Positions 24,391 to 32,551 of a stretch of DNA of 64,000 nucleotides are shown piece by piece (position 1 is the first letter of the stretch; each line of letters starts with the position of its first letter). Made by a program: the position numbers and the translations under genes. The notes below the pieces were generated by a model. The model searched no databases, was not told the origin of the DNA, and saw only the letters and a program-made list of their open reading frames with translations. The DNA is taken from assembly GCF_002794355.1 (NCBI RefSeq), contig NZ_PGOI01000006.1:95795-159794 (forward strand). The letters are read 5' to 3'. The DNA is from Pseudorhodobacter sp. MZDSW-24AT (GTDB taxonomy: Bacteria > Pseudomonadota > Alphaproteobacteria > Rhodobacterales > Rhodobacteraceae).

Positions 24391-24849
24391 ATGACACAGC
24401 ACGATCTTGATCCCCAGACGCAGCCCGCAACCCATGACCGCCCTACCGATGCGCGGGCAGAAGCGTTTCAGGGCGTGCGCGAGGCGCGCAGCCGCGAATT
24501 GGCCGAGGATTATGTCGAGCTGATTGCCGAACTGATCCACGATCACGGCGAAGCCCGCCCGGTGGACATCGCCGCACGGCTTGGCGTGAAGGTGCCAACC
24601 GTCAGCAAGACCCTGGACCGTCTGGCCCGCGAGGGTTTGATCACGCGCGCCAAGTATCGTTCGGTCTTTCTGACGGATGCGGGCCGCGCGCTTGCGAAGG
24701 AGTGTCGGCGGCGGCACGAGATCGTGTTGCGCTTTCTCATCAACCTCGGATTGGACGCCGAGACGGCCGAACGCGACGCAGAAGGCATCGAGCATCACGT
24801 CAGCGAGCGTACGCTGGCCTTGTTCGCAGCCTTCGCCAACAAGTCCTGA
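24391..24849 (+). CDS. mntR: MntR-type DtxR-family transcriptional regulator
   Basis: A 152-residue metal-dependent repressor. The winged helix spans about residues 35-90 (VDIAARLGVKVPTVSKTLDRLAR includes the recognition helix), followed by a dimerisation and metal-binding part with RRHEIVLRFL and EGIEHHVSE, whose His and Glu residues match DtxR/MntR metal ligands. A disordered N-terminal extension precedes the domain. The ATG at 24391 starts a sensible protein. Divergence from mntH strongly suggests control of that gene. Confidence 0.9.
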   Translation: MTQHDLDPQTQPATHDRPTDARAEAFQGVREARSRELAEDYVELIAELIHDHGEARPVDIAARLGVKVPTVSKTLDRLAREGLITRAKYRSVFLTDAGRALAKECRRRHEIVLRFLINLGLDAETAERDAEGIEHHVSERTLALFAAFANKS

Positions 24850-24859
24850 ACGCCGATCG

Positions 24860-25519
24860 TCAGGCGTTTTCCACCGCAAAACGCACATCGGCGATCAGGC
24901 TGTCGGCGCTGAAGTTTTCCAGCCGCTTGCCGTTCAGGAAGAACGTTGGGGTCTGACGGATGGCCAGTGCTTCGACATCGGCCGCGTCCTGGTTCAGAAT
25001 GCCGGTGATCCCCGGGAAGAACTGGTCGGTTTCCGCCTTCTCTAGATCGAGACCTGCGGCACCGGCGATTTCCCAAGCGACATCCATCTCCGGTGAGCCA
25101 TGAACGGCCCAACCGGGCTGCTGCTCGAGAAGTGCGTCCAGCACCGGCTCGAACTTGTCCTGCATCCGCGCGGCCTCGAGGATGCGCACGGCCTCGTCCG
25201 AGCCTTCGTGGAAGACGGTGTAGCGCAGCACAACGCGGACCTGCGTCGGAAACTGCCGTCGGATTTCCTGCACCACCGGGTGGTAAGCGCGGCAGGCCTC
25301 GCAAGAGGGATCGAAGAACTCGACCAATGTGACGGGCGCATCGGCGGGACCGAAGCTGGGGGAATACTCTCGGACCAAAAGCGCTTGATCTGCGGTGGGC
25401 GTGGCGGCTGCCAGTGCCTCTGCCTCGGCTGCGCGGCGACGGTTCAGGATGATGGTGCCAGCTGCAAAGGCGGCAAGCCCGACTGCGGATGCTCCGATCA
25501 GGAGGTTGCGACGGTTCAT
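24860..25519 (-). CDS. DsbA-family protein with CEAC motif
   Basis: A 219-residue thioredoxin-fold protein with an N-terminal anchor (MNRRNLLIGASAVGLAAFAAG) and the active site DPSCEACRAYHP, which differs from the CPYC of the other two copies. The cis-proline loop is RQTPTFFLNG. The motif and helical insert resemble DsbA proteins paired with a BdbC/DsbB-type quinone reductase. It overlaps the DsbB gene by 4 nt, so the two form an oxidant pair. Confidence 0.88.
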   Translation of the reverse strand: MNRRNLLIGASAVGLAAFAAGTIILNRRRAAEAEALAAATPTADQALLVREYSPSFGPADAPVTLVEFFDPSCEACRAYHPVVQEIRRQFPTQVRVVLRYTVFHEGSDEAVRILEAARMQDKFEPVLDALLEQQPGWAVHGSPEMDVAWEIAGAAGLDLEKAETDQFFPGITGILNQDAADVEALAIRQTPTFFLNGKRLENFSADSLIADVRFAVENA

Positions 25520-25995
25520 GGGCGGTGCCGTTTCGGCAAGAGGAGACAAACAAGGATCGCCGCGAAGGCGACCGCTGAAAGATAGGGGATGGGCAGGCCG
25601 AGGATCATCTGTGCCTCGCCGGTGCAGGATGGGCCATTCTCAGTGCAAGGCACGATAGGCGCGGGCAAGAGGCCGGCGTATAGGCCCGAATGCCAGGCCG
25701 CTAGCGCCAGCCCGGCCAAGGCCAACGGCAAGGCGTATGTGCGCGCTATGCCGTCTGCACGCCAGAGCGACAGACCAAGGATTGGTACGAGCGGGAACAT
25801 GGCGATGCGCTGATACCAGCAGAGCGTACAGGGCATCTGTCCCAACACTTCGCCGATAAAGAGCGCACCAAGCGTCGCCGCCAATGCAATCAGGAAGGCG
25901 GCGATCAGTGAGAGATCGTCGCGCGACAGACTCTGCGGGTCAGCTTTGGTCAAGAACAGGCTCCTTGCGGCGTCGAAGGGGAAGAGAGGCGGCAA
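25516..25995 (-). CDS. dsbB: Disulfide bond formation protein DsbB/BdbC type
   Basis: A 159-residue four-helix membrane protein that passes electrons from DsbA to quinone. The first redox pair is PCTLCWYQR, directly followed by the Arg needed for quinone reaction; the second pair is PCTENGPSC in the second periplasmic loop. The ATG at 25995 overlaps the lspA 3' end by 56 nt; a TTG at about 25953 is an alternative start. It is coupled to the DsbA-like gene by ATGA. Confidence 0.9.
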   Translation of the reverse strand: MPPLFPFDAARSLFLTKADPQSLSRDDLSLIAAFLIALAATLGALFIGEVLGQMPCTLCWYQRIAMFPLVPILGLSLWRADGIARTYALPLALAGLALAAWHSGLYAGLLPAPIVPCTENGPSCTGEAQMILGLPIPYLSAVAFAAILVCLLLPKRHRP

Positions 25996-26425
25996 GGATC
26001 AAGACCGCGCCCAGAGTGATCGCAATATCGGCGACGTTGAACGTGGGCCAATGCCAGTCGCGCCAATAGAAATCAAGAAAATCGGTCACGGCACCCTGTC
26101 GCAGGCGGTCGATGATGTTGCCAAGCGCCCCACCCACAACCAGGCCATAACCTATTCGTTCCAGCGGGTGCTGCGCCCGAAAAGCCATGACGGCGAAGGC
26201 AAGCGTCAGCGCGCCCGTCAGCGCCGCCATCAGGAGCGGCTTGCCCGCCATGACGCCACCCATCATACCAAAACTCGCACCCTCGTTGAAGCCAAGGGTG
26301 AGGTTGAAGCCCGGAAAAACCGGGACCGCAATCCCCTGCGACAGCGCAGACAGGGCCGCTGCCTTGGTCAATTGGTCTGCCACCACTGTGGCAGCGATCA
26401 GGCAGATCAGCACCGCTCGGGTCAT
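25940..26425 (-). CDS. lspA: Prolipoprotein signal peptidase LspA
   Basis: A 161-residue aspartic membrane protease that cleaves lipoprotein signals. Four helices and the two catalytic Asp blocks are visible: GNIIDRLRQGAVTDFLDF and TFNVADIAITLG. Its stop lies inside the DsbB reading frame and its start overlaps the methyltransferase gene by 4 nt. lspA copies are often carried on metal resistance islands next to zntA-like genes. Together with lnt it gives the island two of the three lipoprotein maturation enzymes. Confidence 0.94.
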   Translation of the reverse strand: MTRAVLICLIAATVVADQLTKAAALSALSQGIAVPVFPGFNLTLGFNEGASFGMMGGVMAGKPLLMAALTGALTLAFAVMAFRAQHPLERIGYGLVVGGALGNIIDRLRQGAVTDFLDFYWRDWHWPTFNVADIAITLGAVLILAASLPLRRRKEPVLDQS

Positions 26426-27045
26426 CGTGCAGCCTTTCGGTTTATGCCGATCCAGCGCGGGACCGATGCGGCGTAACGGTCATAGTCAGACCCGATTGCG
26501 TCATGCAGGGCGGCCTCTTCCGACCGGACTTGCGTGCTGGCCGACCAGAGAAACAGGATTGGCGCGAGGACTGTCGGGACTGCCGGAACCGCCATCGCAA
26601 CACCTGCCAGCAGGGCAAACTGACCGACAAAGGTTGGGTTGCGGCTAAAGCGGTAGAGCCCGTTCGAGACCAGATCGCCGGTCTCGCCGCCTGCCACGCC
26701 GACGCGCCAGGAGGATCCCATCGACATCTGCGCGGCAAAGGCCACCATCGCGCCGAGCCCTGCGACAAAGACCCCGACCAGACCAAGGAGGAGGGCGCGC
26801 CCCTCGGTCCAAAGCGGATCGATCTTGTGCAGGATAGGCACGGCGAGCCAGAGAAGCGGCCCGAAGAAGGCGAGCGCAAAGGCCACGCGGAACCCCATGG
26901 CGGCCAGTCGGTCGCGACCTGTTGCGCGGGCGAAGAGCCACACAGGCCGCCCTGCCGCTTGTGCGGCCAGCGCGCTGCCCCAAAAGAACAGAGCCAGGTA
27001 GCCGAAGAGAAGGGCCAATGCTGCCCAGCCAAATCCAGAGATCAT
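26422..27045 (-). CDS. Isoprenylcysteine methyltransferase-like membrane protein
   Basis: A 207-residue protein with about five helices and the SAM-binding C-terminal motif of the ICMT/PEMT family (GLYRFSRNPTFVGQF, followed by RSEEAALHDAIG). The bacterial substrates are unknown; such genes commonly flank heavy-metal ATPases. The ATG at 27045 starts the first helix and lies 4 nt after the ATPase stop. It overlaps lspA at ATGA. Confidence 0.82.
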   Translation of the reverse strand: MISGFGWAALALLFGYLALFFWGSALAAQAAGRPVWLFARATGRDRLAAMGFRVAFALAFFGPLLWLAVPILHKIDPLWTEGRALLLGLVGVFVAGLGAMVAFAAQMSMGSSWRVGVAGGETGDLVSNGLYRFSRNPTFVGQFALLAGVAMAVPAVPTVLAPILFLWSASTQVRSEEAALHDAIGSDYDRYAASVPRWIGINRKAAR

Positions 27046-27049
27046 CTGC

Positions 27050-29359
27050 TCAGCTCTCTCGTTCCGGGTTGAACCGCAGCAAGCGCAGGGCATTCAGCGT
27101 CACCAGCACGGTCGCCCCGGTGTCGGCCAGAATTGCAATCCACAAGCCGGTCAGACCGAAAACCGAGGTCACCAGAAACACGGCCTTCAGCCCCAATGCG
27201 ATGGTCACGTTCTGGCGGATGTTGGCCATCGCTACACGCGACAGGCGGATCGTGGCGGGGATGTCTGTCACCCGGTCGCGCAGGATTGCCGCATCGGCGG
27301 TTTCCAGCGCCACATCGGTGCCCGAGCCCATCGCCACGCCGACCGACGCCTGCTTCAGCGCCGGCGCATCGTTGATACCGTCGCCAATCATCATGACGCC
27401 GCCCTTGGAGCCGATCTCGCGGATATAGGCGAGCTTGTCTTCGGGTAGCATGTCGGCCTCGAACTTCAGGCCGAGGCTTCCGGCAATCGCGGAGGCTGTG
27501 CGGGGGTTATCCCCGGTCAGGATCACCGAGGTCACCCCCATGGCCGTCAGCTGGCGCACAGCATCCTTGGCGTCCGCCCGTGGCTCGTCTCGCATGGCGA
27601 TCAACCCAAGTGGGGTCTTCTCGCGGAACACCGCAACAGCGGTCTTGCCATCCTCTTCGAAGATTGTGGCCTGTCGCAAACCAAGGCCTTCAAGCCCACC
27701 ATTTTCCATCGCGTAACGCGGAGAGGCGACCCATGCCGGCGCACCACCCACCGTCGCGACCACGCCTTTCCCCGTCAACGCCTTTGCATCCTGCGACGAC
27801 AGCGCGGCCACGCCTGCGTCCTTTGCCTTGTTCAGGATGGCGATGGCCAGCGGGTGGCTCGACCCCGTCTCGACCCCGGCCGCAACGGCCAGAAGCTCGG
27901 CTTCGGTGGTGGCCCCGAACGGCACGACGTCCGTCACCTGTGGACGACCATGTGTCAGCGTCCCGGTCTTGTCGAAGGTCACGACATCAACCTTCGCCGC
28001 CGCCTCGATCACGGCACCGCCTTTCATCAAGAGGCCGCGCCGCGCGCCCGTGGACATAGCCGAGGCAATGGAAGCGGGGACCGAAATGACCAGCGCGCAA
28101 GGGCAACCGATCAGCAGTAGGGCAAGACCGCGGTAAACCCAGGTGTCCCAAGGCTGGTCGAACGCCAGCGGCGGCACCAGCGCCACCAGCGCCGCCACGG
28201 CAACGATGGCGGGCATATACCAGCGGCTGAAGCGGTCGATGAAGCGCTCGGTCGGCGCGCGGGCCTCCTCGGCCTCTTCGACCAGACGGATGATGCGGGC
28301 GATGGTGTTGTCTTCCGCGCCCTTGGTGACTTTTACCCGCAGCGCTGCCTCGGTGTTGATTGCGCCTGCGAAGACCGCATCCCCCGGCCCGCGCGTCTTG
28401 GGCACGCTTTCGCCAGTGACCGGGCTTTCATCGACGCCCGACGTGCCGTCCACGATCTCGCCATCCGCCGGAATCCGGTCGCCGGGGCGGACCAGCACGG
28501 TCTGGCCGACGTTCAGGCTTGCGGCAGGCACCTCGCGCGTGGTGTCGCCGGTGACGAGTTGCGCGGTCTTCGGGACAAGATTTGCCAGTGCCCGGATCCC
28601 GTCGCGCGCTTTGCCTGCCGCGACGCCTTCCAAAACTTCGCCCACGGCGAAGAGGAAAACGACCAGCGCCGCCTCTTCGGCCGCATTGATGAACAGCGCG
28701 CCGATGGCAGCGATGGTCATCAGGCTTTCGATGGTAAATGGTTGCCCCATCCGCAATGCCGCAAAGGCACGCTGCGCCACCGGGGCCACGCCGATCAGAC
28801 AGGCCGCGACGAAGGCCCATTTGCCGATCTCGGGCGCAAGATATTCGATGATCCAGGCGGCACCCAGCAAAAAGGCAGTGAAGATCACCAGCCTACCCTT
28901 GGCCGTTTGAAACCACCGCTTGCTCCGGTCAGCAGGGTCGTCATGGATATGGCCGGCGCTACCGTGGCTGGACTCGTCCTGCTTGGTGCCGGCTGCCTTT
29001 AGGCCGTGATCGTGACCGGCATGATTGTGACTGGCATGATCGTGTTTGGCGTGATTGACATCCGCATCCGCGTCAGTCTTTTCGACTGCAGCTTGTCGGG
29101 GCAAAACGAACTCCTTCTTCGCCGATGCCGTGCGTGGCGCAATCTCGTAGCCAAGTGCGCGGACAGTCTTCTCGATCCTGTCTTTCCCGGTCTGTGTTTC
29201 ATCGAGCGTCAGTCGCAGGCGCTCCGACATGATCCCGACCTCAACGCCGCTTACTCCCGGCAGACGCGCGACAGCATCTTTGATTTTAGTTGCGCAGGAC
29301 CCGCAGTCCATGCCTGTCACTGTCCAGTCGCAGGACGTTTCGCGTGCAGCTTCTGGCAT
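27050..29359 (-). CDS. zntA: Zn/Cd/Pb-translocating P-type ATPase, ZntA/CadA type
   Basis: A 769-residue P1B-2 ATPase. It has an N-terminal metal domain (GMDCGSCATKI), a His-rich linker (DVNHAKHDHASHNHAGHDHG), about eight helices, the ion site CPCALVISVP, the phosphorylation site DKTGTLTHG and the hinge GDGINDAPAL. It pumps Zn, Cd or Pb out of the cytoplasm. In-frame ATGs also exist at 29365 and 29398; I prefer 29359 because GGAGG lies 7-8 nt before it and because the predicted transcript starts near 29400. The promoter is of MerR type and the regulator gene is divergent. Confidence 0.93.
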   Translation of the reverse strand: MPEAARETSCDWTVTGMDCGSCATKIKDAVARLPGVSGVEVGIMSERLRLTLDETQTGKDRIEKTVRALGYEIAPRTASAKKEFVLPRQAAVEKTDADADVNHAKHDHASHNHAGHDHGLKAAGTKQDESSHGSAGHIHDDPADRSKRWFQTAKGRLVIFTAFLLGAAWIIEYLAPEIGKWAFVAACLIGVAPVAQRAFAALRMGQPFTIESLMTIAAIGALFINAAEEAALVVFLFAVGEVLEGVAAGKARDGIRALANLVPKTAQLVTGDTTREVPAASLNVGQTVLVRPGDRIPADGEIVDGTSGVDESPVTGESVPKTRGPGDAVFAGAINTEAALRVKVTKGAEDNTIARIIRLVEEAEEARAPTERFIDRFSRWYMPAIVAVAALVALVPPLAFDQPWDTWVYRGLALLLIGCPCALVISVPASIASAMSTGARRGLLMKGGAVIEAAAKVDVVTFDKTGTLTHGRPQVTDVVPFGATTEAELLAVAAGVETGSSHPLAIAILNKAKDAGVAALSSQDAKALTGKGVVATVGGAPAWVASPRYAMENGGLEGLGLRQATIFEEDGKTAVAVFREKTPLGLIAMRDEPRADAKDAVRQLTAMGVTSVILTGDNPRTASAIAGSLGLKFEADMLPEDKLAYIREIGSKGGVMMIGDGINDAPALKQASVGVAMGSGTDVALETADAAILRDRVTDIPATIRLSRVAMANIRQNVTIALGLKAVFLVTSVFGLTGLWIAILADTGATVLVTLNALRLLRFNPERES

Positions 29360-29407
29360 CGTCATTCCTCCTGCCGCAGGGCGGGCAGTTGATTTCATCG
29401 AATCAGT

Positions 29408-29438
29408 AACCTAATGTCTCTAGCAACTATAGCTTCAA
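29408..29438 (-). promoter_or_regulatory. MerR-type promoter of zntA with 19-bp spacer
   Basis: On the minus strand TTGAAG (29438-29433) and TAGGTT (29413-29408) are separated by exactly 19 bp, the long spacing typical of MerR-family promoters. The spacer holds an imperfect dyad CTATAG-TTG-CTAGAG. It sits between zntA and its divergent regulator. Confidence 0.7.
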
Positions 29439-29448
29439 GAGGAATCTG

Positions 29449-29889
29449 ATGCTGACCATCGGAAAATTGGGCGAAGCCGCCGGAGTGAAGGTTCCGACGA
29501 TCCGCTATTACGAGCAGATCGGCCTGCTTCCCGAAGCCGAACGCAGCTCGGGCAACCAGCGGCTTTATGGCCGCAAGGCGATGGAAAGGCTCGCCTTCAT
29601 TCGGCATGCGCGCGATCTGGGCTTCACGCTCGAGGCGATCCGGGATCTCCTCAGCCTGTCGGACAAGCCCGACCAATCCTGTGCCGCCGCCGATGCCATC
29701 GCCAAGGCGCAACTGGCTGAGGTCGAAAGCCGTCTTGCGAGGCTGACGGCGTTGAAAAGCGAACTGGAACGCATGGTCGTGCAATGCGCAGGCGGGAAAA
29801 TCGCCGATTGCAGGGTGATCGAAGTTCTGGGCGACCATTCCCTGTGTGCGACCGATCATCGGCATCCGGAGACAGAGGCGACGCAATGA
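29449..29889 (+). CDS. MerR-family metal-responsive regulator (ZntR/CadR-like)
   Basis: A 146-residue activator with an N-terminal winged helix ([20 protein letters not shown]), a long dimerisation helix and a metal-binding C-terminus. Candidate ligands are Cys in [10 protein letters not shown] near residue 79, then [12 protein letters not shown] and the tail [11 protein letters not shown]. The pattern fits Zn/Cd/Pb sensing rather than CueR-type Cu(I) sensing. It is divergent from zntA, whose promoter has a 19-bp spacer. Confidence 0.88.
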   Translation: MLTIGKLGEAAGVKVPTIRYYEQIGLLPEAERSSGNQRLYGRKAMERLAFIRHARDLGFTLEAIRDLLSLSDKPDQSCAAADAIAKAQLAEVESRLARLTALKSELERMVVQCAGGKIADCRVIEVLGDHSLCATDHRHPETEATQ

Positions 29890-30221
29890 CCGCACCCTCA
29901 ACGCTCGCCATTTACGCCGGAGCAGCCATCGCCGAAATCGCCGGTTGCTTCGCGGTCTGGGCTTGGATGCGGCAGGGAGCGAGCGCACTCTGGTTAATTC
30001 CCGGCATTCTAAGCCTTGCGGTCTTTGCTTGGCTCCTTACCCTCGCGCCATCGGATTTCGCAGGGCGTGCCTATGCGGCCTACGGCGGTGTCTACATCGC
30101 CGCCTCTCTCGCCTGGCTCTGGCTTGTCGAGAAACAGCACCCGGATACCTGGGACATGACCGGTGCCGCCATTTGTGTGCTTGGCGCGGCAATCATCCTC
30201 TTTGCGCCCCGGGCAGCCTGA
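29886..30221 (+). CDS. YnfA family (UPF0060) four-helix membrane protein
   Basis: A 111-residue protein of the UPF0060/YnfA family with four helices and the conserved [19 protein letters not shown] and [20 protein letters not shown] segments. Family members resemble small drug exporters and are frequent beside metal resistance genes; the substrate is unsettled. It overlaps the merR gene stop by 4 nt, so the two are co-expressed. Confidence 0.88.
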   Translation: MTAPSTLAIYAGAAIAEIAGCFAVWAWMRQGASALWLIPGILSLAVFAWLLTLAPSDFAGRAYAAYGGVYIAASLAWLWLVEKQHPDTWDMTGAAICVLGAAIILFAPRAA

Positions 30222-30288
30222 GCACCAAATGCACTCGTTCAAGCGGATGTGCGTTGCCGAACTTGTGTCCACATGGCATGGATTATTA

Positions 30289-30612
30289 ATGTCGTGGTTT
30301 GTCCGATCCTTTATGGCGGTGCTTTTGGCCGTGTCCCTGTTCGGGGCCACAGTCAGTGAGGTATCGGCCGGACTTGCGGCAGAGATCGCGGCAGCCGCCG
30401 ATCCGTGCTGCGAAGGCGATTGCCCTGATGATCAGGCATGCGGCGTCGCCTGCGAAATGATGGCGCGTGGCGGAATGACAATGCTCGCTCTGGTACAAGT
30501 CCCAGGGCTTTCTGTTACCGAGGAGGCATCTGCTGCAGTCCTGATGCTTCCTGACCTGCATCCTCCATCCGGGCTTCCGCCGGATGGCTTGAGGCGACCT
30601 CCCCGCATTTGA
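30289..30612 (+). CDS. Small secreted-type Cys-rich leader protein of the cus operon
   Basis: A 107-residue protein with an N-terminal hydrophobic segment (FMAVLLAVSLFGATV), a Cys cluster (CCEGDCPDDQACGVACEMM), a hydrophobic middle and a proline/arginine tail (GLPPDGLRRPPRI). It shares this layout with the three proteins at 2392-2694, 3441-3815 and 12578-12931 and stands at the head of the YtkA/CusB/CusA operon. I propose a CutF/CruR-like copper-responsive leader. An upstream in-frame ATG at 30229 is possible. Immediately after its stop lies a strong hairpin. Confidence 0.65.
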   Translation: MSWFVRSFMAVLLAVSLFGATVSEVSAGLAAEIAAAADPCCEGDCPDDQACGVACEMMARGGMTMLALVQVPGLSVTEEASAAVLMLPDLHPPSGLPPDGLRRPPRI

Positions 30613-30701
30613 CCCGGCCGCGTGCGCAAGCGCGCGGATGATGCCGTTTGCACCTGCGCCGATTGGCTTCGCGGGTGCGCGATCGTTGCAATCAAAGGGT
30701 C
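30611..30701 (+). promoter_or_regulatory. Structured gap between leader and YtkA-like gene
   Basis: A stable hairpin at 30618-30637 (8 pairs, one of them G-U, closed by a GCAA tetraloop) starts 5 nt after the leader stop. GACCC at 30611-30615, overlapping the TGA, can pair with GGGTC at 30697-30701, which overlaps the ribosome binding site AAAGGG of the gene at 30708. Five pairs alone are weak evidence. Confidence 0.4.
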
Positions 30702-30707
30702 TTCCTC

Positions 30708-31103
30708 ATGACAAACATGTTCCGCCGCATCTGCGGCTCCGTTCTGGCACTTCTCATCGGCGCATGTGCCCTCTGGGCAGGTGCCGACGACTACCGTTTC
30801 GAAGTCGTCTCGACCGACCATCGAGTCGGATCTGGGGTGACGATTGAACTTCGTCTGACCGATCTTCGCACCGGCCAGCCGGTCGAGGGCGCGGTTATCT
30901 ATGCCACGCGCATGGACATGGCCCCCGACGGGATGGAGACGATGACCTCACCCGTCACCGCATTGCCGGCCCAAGTTCCGGGCACTTACTTGTTCAGCAC
31001 GGATCTCACCATGGCGGGCGGATGGCGGTTTTCGGTGGCGGCCAAGGTGCAGGGTGAACCTGAAACCGTAGAGGCAGAGCTGGAACTGCGAGCCGAGCCA
31101 TGA
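30708..31103 (+). CDS. YtkA-like exported protein
   Basis: A 131-residue exported protein with a signal ending near ALWAGA and a beta-sandwich YtkA-like domain (TIELRLTDLRTGQPVEGAVI, then MAGGWRFSVAAKVQG). A Met-rich loop, TRMDMAPDGMETMT, could bind copper. It precedes cusB with a 4-nt overlap. YtkA-like proteins are often fused to or adjacent to CusB-type adaptors. A related protein is encoded at 5600-6028. Confidence 0.8.
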   Translation: MTNMFRRICGSVLALLIGACALWAGADDYRFEVVSTDHRVGSGVTIELRLTDLRTGQPVEGAVIYATRMDMAPDGMETMTSPVTALPAQVPGTYLFSTDLTMAGGWRFSVAAKVQGEPETVEAELELRAEP

Positions 31104-32551
31104 GCGCATTTGGCAAGCTGACAGCCGCAGTCCTTGTCGCGGGAACAGCCGGATGGGTCGGGCTGACCGCTGGCGAAAAGGGGATCACTGTGGCCAGCCT
31201 GACAGCCATGGCCGAGATGCAGCTTGCCATGTTTACAGGCAATGATGCGGCCGCCATGCCGAGTGTCGATGCTCCGCAAGCAGAGCCAACCGGCCCGGTG
31301 ATCTACTGGAGGCATCCAGACGGATTCCCCGAATGGTCGGCCACCGCGCGGCAAACGGCGGATGGGCGGGCCTTCCTGCCTGTCCTGGCCAGCGAGGATC
31401 TCTCGCTGGGCCCTGCACCAGAGCCCGCTGCAGAAACGGCCATGACGGAACCAGGCGAGCGGACCATCCTTTACTACCGCAACCCGATGGGACTTCCAGA
31501 CACCTCGCCGGTGCCAAAGCAGGATTCGATGGGGATGGACTACATTCCCGTCTATGAGGGCGGCGACAGCGATGACGGGTCGGTCACCGTCAGCCCTGGC
31601 AAGTTGCAGCGCACTGGGGTGCGGACGGCCGAGGCGGTGCTAGCCCCGCTGGCGGCCACATTGCGCGCGCCGGGAATCGTAGAACTGGACGAACGCCGGA
31701 TCAGCGTGATTTCGCTGCGCGCCGATGCCTTCATCGAAACCGTCGCCGATGTGACAACCGGCAGCATGATCAGGGAAGGTGCGCCGCTCGTGACGCTCTA
31801 TTCGCCCGAGATCGCTGCCGCCCTTGCACAGTTCCTAACCGACGTGCGGTCGGAAGGGCGGTTAAGGGAGGGTGCGCGGCAACGATTGGAAAACCTCGGC
31901 GTGCCGGGCGAAGTGATTGACCGCATTGCGACTGAGGGCCAGACGACGGTCAGCATCCCGATCATGGCCCCGCGAGGTGGCGTCGTGCTGGAACGGATGG
32001 CTGTCGAAGGGATGATGTCGGAGGCAGGCGAGACCTTGTTCCGCATCGCCGACACCTCGACCGTCTGGGTGATCGCCGAAGTGCCGGAAGCGGCGCTGAT
32101 GGATATCGTGCCGGGGACCGAGGTGCGCGTCAACTTTCGCGGACTGGGCGGGGATCCGATGACGGGCCGGATCGACACGATCTATCCGGAAATCGACATG
32201 ATGACCCGCACCGGCAAGCTCAGGATCGAGCTACCGAACCCGGACGGCCGCCTGTTGGCGAACATGTTCGCTGATGTTGAGATCATGCTGGCGGGCGCGC
32301 CAGTGGTACAGGTGCCGGAAGGGGCGGTGATCGACACCGGTGATCAACGGGTGGTGATCCTCGATCTGGGTGAAGGGCGGTTCCGGCCCGAACCGGTGAC
32401 GGTCGGCCGCCGGGGGGACGGCATGATCGAGATTGTCAGCGGTGTGGCGGCGGGTGACCGCGTGGTCAGTGCCGCGACTTTCCTGATCGACGCCGAAAGC
32501 AACCTGAACGCGGCCCTGGCTGCGCTTGCTGCGCCGGAGGCCGAGCAATGA
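31100..32551 (+). CDS. cusB: CusB-type periplasmic adaptor of copper/silver efflux
   Basis: A 483-residue membrane fusion protein linking the RND pump to an outer-membrane channel. It carries a heavy-metal-binding domain near residues 115-150 (YYRNPMGLPDTSPVPKQDS, then MGMDYIPVY), followed by barrel-sandwich, hairpin and beta-barrel domains. A first, degenerate metal-domain repeat (YWRHPDGFPEWSATARQ) lies just before it. It overlaps the YtkA and CusA genes by 4 nt each. The short hairpin domain is usual for CusB. Confidence 0.92.
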   Translation: MSAFGKLTAAVLVAGTAGWVGLTAGEKGITVASLTAMAEMQLAMFTGNDAAAMPSVDAPQAEPTGPVIYWRHPDGFPEWSATARQTADGRAFLPVLASEDLSLGPAPEPAAETAMTEPGERTILYYRNPMGLPDTSPVPKQDSMGMDYIPVYEGGDSDDGSVTVSPGKLQRTGVRTAEAVLAPLAATLRAPGIVELDERRISVISLRADAFIETVADVTTGSMIREGAPLVTLYSPEIAAALAQFLTDVRSEGRLREGARQRLENLGVPGEVIDRIATEGQTTVSIPIMAPRGGVVLERMAVEGMMSEAGETLFRIADTSTVWVIAEVPEAALMDIVPGTEVRVNFRGLGGDPMTGRIDTIYPEIDMMTRTGKLRIELPNPDGRLLANMFADVEIMLAGAPVVQVPEGAVIDTGDQRVVILDLGEGRFRPEPVTVGRRGDGMIEIVSGVAAGDRVVSAATFLIDAESNLNAALAALAAPEAEQ

